A program made the position numbers and the translations under genes. The notes beneath the pieces are model-generated. The model ran no database searches. It worked only from the letters and a program-made list of their open reading frames with translations, and was not told where the DNA came from. Source: Platerodrilus igneus (taxonomy: Eukaryota > Arthropoda > Insecta > Coleoptera > Lycidae). From it: a stretch of 64,000 bases of DNA. Below, piece by piece: positions 59,431-64,000 of this stretch (positions within the stretch are counted from its first letter, which is position 1; each line of letters begins with the position of its first letter). The stretch is taken from NCBI GenBank assembly GCA_036346225.1, contig JARFIW010001480.1:12803001-12867000 (forward strand). The letters run 5' to 3'.

Positions 59431-61866
59431 ACATCTGGAAGGGGAAGTTCTTAATTTTCGAGTAACGAAATCCAGGTCTTAGGCTTTTGAGAAATGTTAC
59501 GTTACATACCCAGAACACGCTGAAAAAGCGTTTCCAATTTCTAGTCATGCCCAACGACTAATCCCATGGTAAAAATAACATCAGAAATGAAATTTTCAGG
59601 AGAAATTGTTTTCTACAATTATTAAATATAAAAGTTGACATTTAGCCTCCAAATCTAGAACCACCGCCAGCGGCAGTATAAAAGTGGCAATGAAATTCCC
59701 TTATTACGCTCAAAATCACTCATTTATACTGACCAAAATGGTAAAGTCATACTGTGCTGTATGAGGTTCAAGAAACTACTTTCTCCGACCAGAGGTTAAT
59801 AGCCTTTTAGTTCTTTTAAACACCATCAAAAAATATTACTTAACCTTCGCCAAAAGCTTCAAACACGTTACTACGCAGTATTTCGATTGATGGAACTTCG
59901 TTTTCACCATTCACTTTAATAAGTTGCTAGTGTAAATATGCTGTTCTGTTGCTTCAATTTTTAATACACACTCAAAAAGACTTAGTTATTGAAAGGCAAC
60001 GACCCTTATATAAAACAAATATAAGTTTCTGTAGGCACCTTTACCTTCGAGTACTGATCAGTAATTTTTTTAAAACACTAATCGAATTGATGTACAAATT
60101 TGGAAGCTTCCATTATTTGTTTCATTCAAACAATGTTTTCAGCTTCATAAGTAATATCCAGTACTAAGGATTTTACAAAAACCAAAACCACCCCTAAAAA
60201 CCTCTGTTAAATGAGGAGCAGTTTCATTTCATTTAAACACAATAGTACGTTCTTGCGATAAATTTAAATCAGCGCAAACACTTCAAGTATACACAAGCAT
60301 TACCTAAAATAAGATTTGCAAACTCAATAGCTTCCAATAGCTACACCAAACAGAAATAGAATTACCTTCACCGAACTGGCAAAGACGAGGAGAAGTTATC
60401 GTTTATCTCCAACTTTCAGGAGACGTTACATTAAAGCTGAGGCAACCAGATGTGATTTTCGACGACGAATTGTTACGTCTTTAGACAAACTTACATTTAT
60501 ACTAGAATGTTGTTGGTGACTTGCAAATTTCATTTTAAAATGGCTTTTAGAAATCTGCAATTATAAATAGATCTGTTTAGTTAGAATATGTTATCGAGTG
60601 GAATAATTACACAAAATTGCTCTGAATATTATGCCTAATCGTGTTACTGAAAATTTAATTAAATCCTGTTGTAGATGTATTTGCTGAAATTGATTGTGAC
60701 ATTAATAACTTATTAAACAGTCTTTAAACATTTTTAAACTAGTTCAAAGTTTGAGCATAACAAATTATAACTTCGCATGTCTTCATAAAGTTTAATTATT
60801 AGAAAGGAAGTTAAAGACGCTAACTTATTCATAGAAGTTGAAAAATTGCCTCCTAAATTTTTTTTTAAATCGTGATGAAGTACATTTGGTGTCATTAATT
60901 GATACGGTAAAACCTCCAATTACATCGCTAACCCTAAAGCTATTATTATCGGTACGTGGTGATTAATTTTTTTATGCGTTGTAAATATTTTTAAACCGCT
61001 GTTGTTTTCTTACCCCTTTAAAAGTTTGATGTACCAATATAGTTCGTTTGAATGGAAAAAATTCAAAGTCTAAGGGGTTAAGAAGCAATAAATAATTATA
61101 AGTTAATTTTTTTATTGTACCCAGTTTTAGGTCGTATTTTGGTTATGCACCAACTTCGGTTGCATTTTGATTATGCACAGACTGTATTAATGTCAAATTA
61201 GGCATGTGACATACAATTCATACATATGTCTACAGTTAAGGCCCCCGCATACATGCAATCTATAGTCTCACATCTATTTAGTTGTATGCTATTAACTCTG
61301 TGGGCCTATGTGGTAGTCGCAGACAATCGACACGATTGTCCAGCGACGAGAAAATCAAAGTCGATCGGCGGTTCTTTATGATTAAAAAGTTGAATAACTA
61401 TCCTTCGCGAGACTAATATACACAGACACATATGGGCAGACACAAAATACAACTGAATAGTTGTTGCGACTGTTTAATTAACTGTGTGTGGATACACTTG
61501 TTTCGCACGATTCGTGCGCATATTACTTCACGAGAATAATTAAGAGTGGAATAAGTAAGGAAGAAACAGTGGTTTTTATAAAAGCGATAAAAAAGGGCAG
61601 CTTTTTATATAAAACAAATAAAGGAGTAGTGGGATATCAATCTGAAAAAAATTATGGTAGAGGGTGTTTTTAGAAGTGGTGGTCGGCTGGATAGAAATTG
61701 ATGCACAGCAAAGGAAAAACCCTGGTCAGTAATTCTGTTATTTTATTGTTATAGTTAACATGTACCCAGTAGTAGGGGACAAAGGATACTACTATAGTAA
61801 GCCTGCTGGCTAAAAGATATTAAAGGAGAGTCGATTAGTCTCGGACGATTCTCAATAATTTACAAG
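59431..61866. other. No gene recognised; LINE 5' region may begin at its end
   Basis: AT-rich. A frame opening MVKSYCAV at 59738 with a stop after it faintly recalls a THAP finger but lacks the rest. The 5' boundary of the following LINE is unclear and could lie anywhere after about 61480. Confidence 0.45.
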
Positions 61867-64000
61867 GTTGTTGGGGGTTGGCTGTGACAGATACGGCTTT
61901 CTGCTAAAACCTTTAAAAGCTGCGTTGTGGAAAGATATGGGAACCTACCACAATATTTCACAGGTATGCGTGGCCTAAAACACGAAATATGTATGTTGGA
62001 GAGCTCACAAGTAAAATTCGTGTCCGGAGGTAAACTACCCCCTCATTCGGATCCCCGGGAGGGGGTACTTGAGGCTCGTCATCGTAAGAATTTAAAACAA
62101 CTGTTCGATTTAGTGATAGGGACTTGGAATGTAAGTTCATTACTTAGAGTAGATAAGTTAACGAATTTATTAGTCGAAATGAGAAAAGGAAAGTTGGACA
62201 TTTTAGGTATTAGTGAGGTGAGATGGCCAGATAGTAATGACTCTTAGAAAGATAATTATAAAATAATTATAACTTCTTCAACCAATCGACAGGGGTAGAA
62301 ATAGCGTTAGGTAAAAGATTAAGACGTAAAGTTAAAAAGTACTTACAATTTAGTGATAGAATAATTATGGCTAGATTGAGTACAAAACCCACAGACACTG
62401 TTTTAGTACAGGTTTACATGCTAACAACTCAGTACGAGGATGAGGAAGTAGAAAAGGTATACGAGGATATAAATAGTATAGGGAGAAAAGTAAAGGGACA
62501 TGAGAATTTAATAGTTATAGACGATTATAATGCGTCAGTGGGAGAAGGTAGTGAGGGAAAAATACTAGGAGAATTTGGGTATGGCAAACAAAATGATAGA
62601 GGAGAAAGATTAGTTGAGTTTTGCCAGGAACATAGATTAGTAACTGTAAACACCCTATTCGAACAACATGTTAGGAGAAGACATACCTGGAAAGCGCCAG
62701 GTGATAGGGCTATATACCAAATAGATTATATTTTAGGTAAACAAAGATTTAGAAACCAAGTTAAAAACGGTCGTAATTATCCAGGGGCTGAAATAGATAG
62801 CGATCATAACTTAGTTAAAATGAAGTGTAAGCTAAGATTAAAAAAATTGAGAAAGGTTAAAAGAGAGCGATGGGATCTAGGTAAGCATAATGATATTGAG
62901 GTAAAAGCGGAATTAAAACAAGTATTAGATAATAAGATCAAACAGATAGCTATAGGAGGGAACGTAGAAAATAGATGGAAAGAAATAAAAAGGGCTGTAC
63001 ATGATATAGCAACACAGACTATAGGTAAGAAAAAAATAGAAGCGAAAAATCCTTGGGTAACAAAGAAGCTATTACACTTAATAGAGAATAGGAGAAAGCT
63101 TAAACCTTACAGAGAATTGAATAGTGAAAGTAAGTAAAAATATAATAGTTAGAAATAAGAAGTACATGAGTGTAGAAAAGCTAGACATAAATGGATGAAG
63201 GAGAATTGTAAGGGACGCGCTTACAGAGCAGTTAAAAATTTTTTCGGAAAAGATAGGAAAAAATATAAAGGTATTAAAGATGAGAATAATGAACTTGTAA
63301 TAAATAAGGATGAGGTAGTAGATATATGGAAAAGATATTTAGAAGATTTATATAAGCGAGACGATATAGATGAGTTAGAGAACAATCAAGAAGAGGATGT
63401 TGAAATACGGTTCTCAATATTAAGAGAGGAATTTGATAGAGCTGTTAGGGATTTTAAACTAAATAAAGCGCCGGAGATAGACGATATACCCACAGAATTA
63501 ATAGAATATGCAAGCTAGAAAACTTTAGACAGATTATATAAACTAGTAAAAGTAGAATATGACACAGGAAAGGTCCCAATACATTTCGAAAAAAATATTA
63601 TCCCTTTCCCAAAAAAGTCAGGAGCTAATAGGTGTGATAATTTTAGAATGGTGAGTCTTCTCATGCTTCCAAAATACTAACAATAATAATTAAAAATAGA
63701 GTAGAAGCTTTGACTGAGAATTATTTAAGGGAAGACCAATATGGTTTTCGTAAAGACAGAGGGACCAAAGAACCGATACGAATGATTAGGGTAACTATCG
63801 AAAAAAGGTTACAAAAAATAAAAAGACTGATTTTGCGTTTGTAGATTTAGAAAAAGCATTTGATAGGGTTACTTGGATTGTTATGTTTAGGGTTTTGCGA
63901 AAAATAGGAAACTCTCATAGGGATAGAAAAATTATTTACAGTCTATATAAAAACCAAAGCGTAGTAATTAGATTTGAAAGAAATAGCAAAGGAAGCTAAG
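61867..64000 (+). mobile_element. RTE/CR1-like LINE, cut by the window end
   Basis: Purine-rich plus strand carrying an endonuclease then a reverse transcriptase domain. The 5' part has cggatccccgggagggggta (62048-62067), of a type often seen at the start of such elements. The 3' half, including the second RT Asp pair and the tail, lies outside the window. Boundaries and target duplication cannot be judged. Confidence 0.8.
61927..64000 (+). pseudogene. LINE ORF2: APE endonuclease and reverse transcriptase
   Basis: APE-type endonuclease: VIGTWNVSSL (62116-62145) with its Asn, LDILGISEVRW (62197-62225) with its Glu, then a break of about 120 bp with stops. Frame 62367-63137 continues with IVIDDYNASVGEG (Asp and Asn of the active site), NDRGERLVEFCQEHRLVTVN, RRRHTWKAPGD, IDYILG and SDHNLVKMK (the final Asp-His). 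The RT follows with LNKAPEIDDIPTELIEYAS, a stop, IIPFPKKSGANRCDNFRMVS, a frameshift, YGFRKDRGTKEPI, another shift, and FAFVDLEKAFDRVTW, with the first catalytic Asp of RT near 63843. The catalytic endonuclease residues survive, but at least four stops or shifts kill the frame. The order EN then RT and the motif spelling fit RTE/CR1-like LINEs. Confidence 0.87.

Noticed and set aside
59738..59830. THAP-domain gene
   Set aside because: Only the first residues look similar; a stop follows at once and the conserved downstream residues are missing.

Overview
The window looks like AT-rich, gene-poor nuclear DNA of an arthropod, most likely an insect. It carries an insect-style mix of transposable elements: Ty3/gypsy, BEL/Pao, R2-like and RTE/CR1-like LINEs, mariner, Tc1-like, hAT, piggyBac, MULE-like MITEs and a tRNA-derived SINE. 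It also holds TA microsatellites and degenerate AACCT repeats. I found no convincing host gene. Every recognisable reading frame belongs to a mobile element, and nearly all are broken by stops, frameshifts or deletions.

Layout. 1-828: 3' tails of LINE copies. 3165-11011: an R2-like LINE fragment (minus strand), split by a complete Ty3/gypsy LTR element (3693-10513) with two LTRs and a 4-bp target duplication. 11842-12060: C-terminal scrap of a Tc1/mariner-type transposase. 12847-13773: BEL/Pao gag, followed by a short HTH-like frame. 15317-16477: mariner lacking its second catalytic Asp. 17550-19470: Tc1-like transposase pseudogene that still shows a 56-bp intron. 19688-21795: a 2.1-kb fold-back with arms of about 970 bp. 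23183-31443: an 8.26-kb hAT element with a perfect 8-bp target duplication, tips made of repeats, and a broken transposase gene holding LTR-like DNA in its apparent intron. 33235-34200: satellite-like array with a unit of about 145 bp. 35165-35880: low-complexity array. 36000-40070: two gypsy fragments facing each other. 40866-41730: LTR-like promoter and tandem repeats. 41965-45137: piggyBac element with two SINE copies at a palindromic subterminal motif. 45.6-49 kb: pyrimidine-rich arrays and AACCT-like repeats. 50500-50948: MULE-like MITE with a 9-bp target duplication. 53859-55022: hAT-type MITE with minisatellite tips. 56651-59422: another hAT element. 61.9-64 kb: an RTE/CR1-like LINE that runs off the window.

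The window records repeated nesting of elements, not a working pathway. Several insertions can be proved from the sequence alone: target duplications match, and in one case the interrupted reading frame rejoins in phase. The most unusual structures are the two hAT-type elements whose ends are expanded short-repeat arrays, the SINE pair at the piggyBac subterminal palindrome, the TTCG-capped hairpin shared by the SINE and an unrelated locus, and the long fold-back that could yield double-stranded RNA. Family assignments rest on motifs recognised by eye; no database search was run.
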